Shown here: in pieces, positions 14,608 to 14,616 of the stretch
Layout of the letters: each line of letters starts with the position of its first letter
Numbering within the stretch: the stretch's first letter is position 1
Source of the DNA: CAYMFD01 sp964389475
GTDB taxonomy: Bacteria; Bacteroidota; Bacteroidia; Chitinophagales; Saprospiraceae
Assembly (NCBI GenBank): GCA_964389475.1
Contig: CAYMFD010000098.1
Coordinates: forward strand, 1 to 14,616
DNA: 14,616 nt
Direction of reading: 5' to 3'
The notes under the pieces: model-generated
Seen by the model: the letters and a program-made list of their open reading frames with translations, nothing else
Databases searched by the model: none
Told to the model about the DNA's origin: nothing
Program-made: the position numbers and the translations under genes

Positions 14608-14616
14608 GTAATTATG

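Noticed and set aside
14565..14616. tRNA-like start (GTAGCTCAGC followed by a stem-loop that could be an anticodon arm)
   Set aside because: The D-loop would be too long and lacks the GG pair, the putative position 37 is T rather than a purine, and no T-arm is within the window.

Overview
The window (about 14.6 kb, moderate GC) looks like chromosomal DNA from a member of the Bacteroidota, probably a marine or aquatic lineage; Saprospiria/Lewinella-like is a guess only. Reasons: three exact copies of the Bacteroidota -7 promoter element TAnnTTTG (all TACCTTTG) placed just upstream of genes, start codons without Shine-Dalgarno sequences, a TonB-dependent receptor with an N-terminal CarboxypepD_reg-like domain, short Bacteroidota-type outer-membrane proteins and lipoproteins, and a sodium-pumping oxaloacetate decarboxylase in the form common in this phylum. 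The genome uses TAG for 7 of the 11 visible stop codons and is rich in the tetranucleotide CTAG, both unusual for bacteria.

Layout. 1-663 (-): the N-terminal two thirds of a secreted LysM/N-acetylmuramoyl-L-alanine amidase, cut by the window edge. 664-1039: divergent promoter region. 1040-2314 (+): secreted TPR protein, followed by a strong intrinsic terminator at 2337-2373. 2615-6565 (-): a four-gene apparent operon, transcribed leftward in the order AspT/YidE/YbjL-type transporter, small 8-stranded outer-membrane barrel, lipoprotein glycerophosphodiester phosphodiesterase, YheT-type alpha/beta hydrolase. 6566-6916: divergent regulatory region. 6917-9211 (+): TonB-dependent receptor. 9231-12615 (-): oadG-oadA-oadB, the Na+-translocating oxaloacetate decarboxylase operon, with junctions of 4 and 0 bases. 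12813-13763 (+): CorA metal transporter. 13869-14378 (+): thioredoxin-fold lipoprotein. 14379-14616: a promoter and a structured leader ending in an ATG at the last three bases, probably the start of another gene.

How the genes fit together. The oad operon encodes a complete three-subunit membrane decarboxylase that couples oxaloacetate decarboxylation to Na+ export. The 6565-2615 operon joins a predicted inner-membrane transporter to envelope lipid-related hydrolases and a small outer-membrane protein; a role in handling phospholipid breakdown products is an inference. The remaining genes are envelope or ion-transport housekeeping genes.

I see no CRISPR array, transposase, phage gene, rRNA or convincing tRNA, and no clear new defence or mobile system. 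The items most worth a second look are the TAG/CTAG bias, the BCCP-like thumb-bearing biotinyl domain in OadA with ESMKV instead of AMKM, the structured leader at the right edge, the cysteine-rich insertion in the amidase, and the operon of transporter, barrel, phosphodiesterase and hydrolase.
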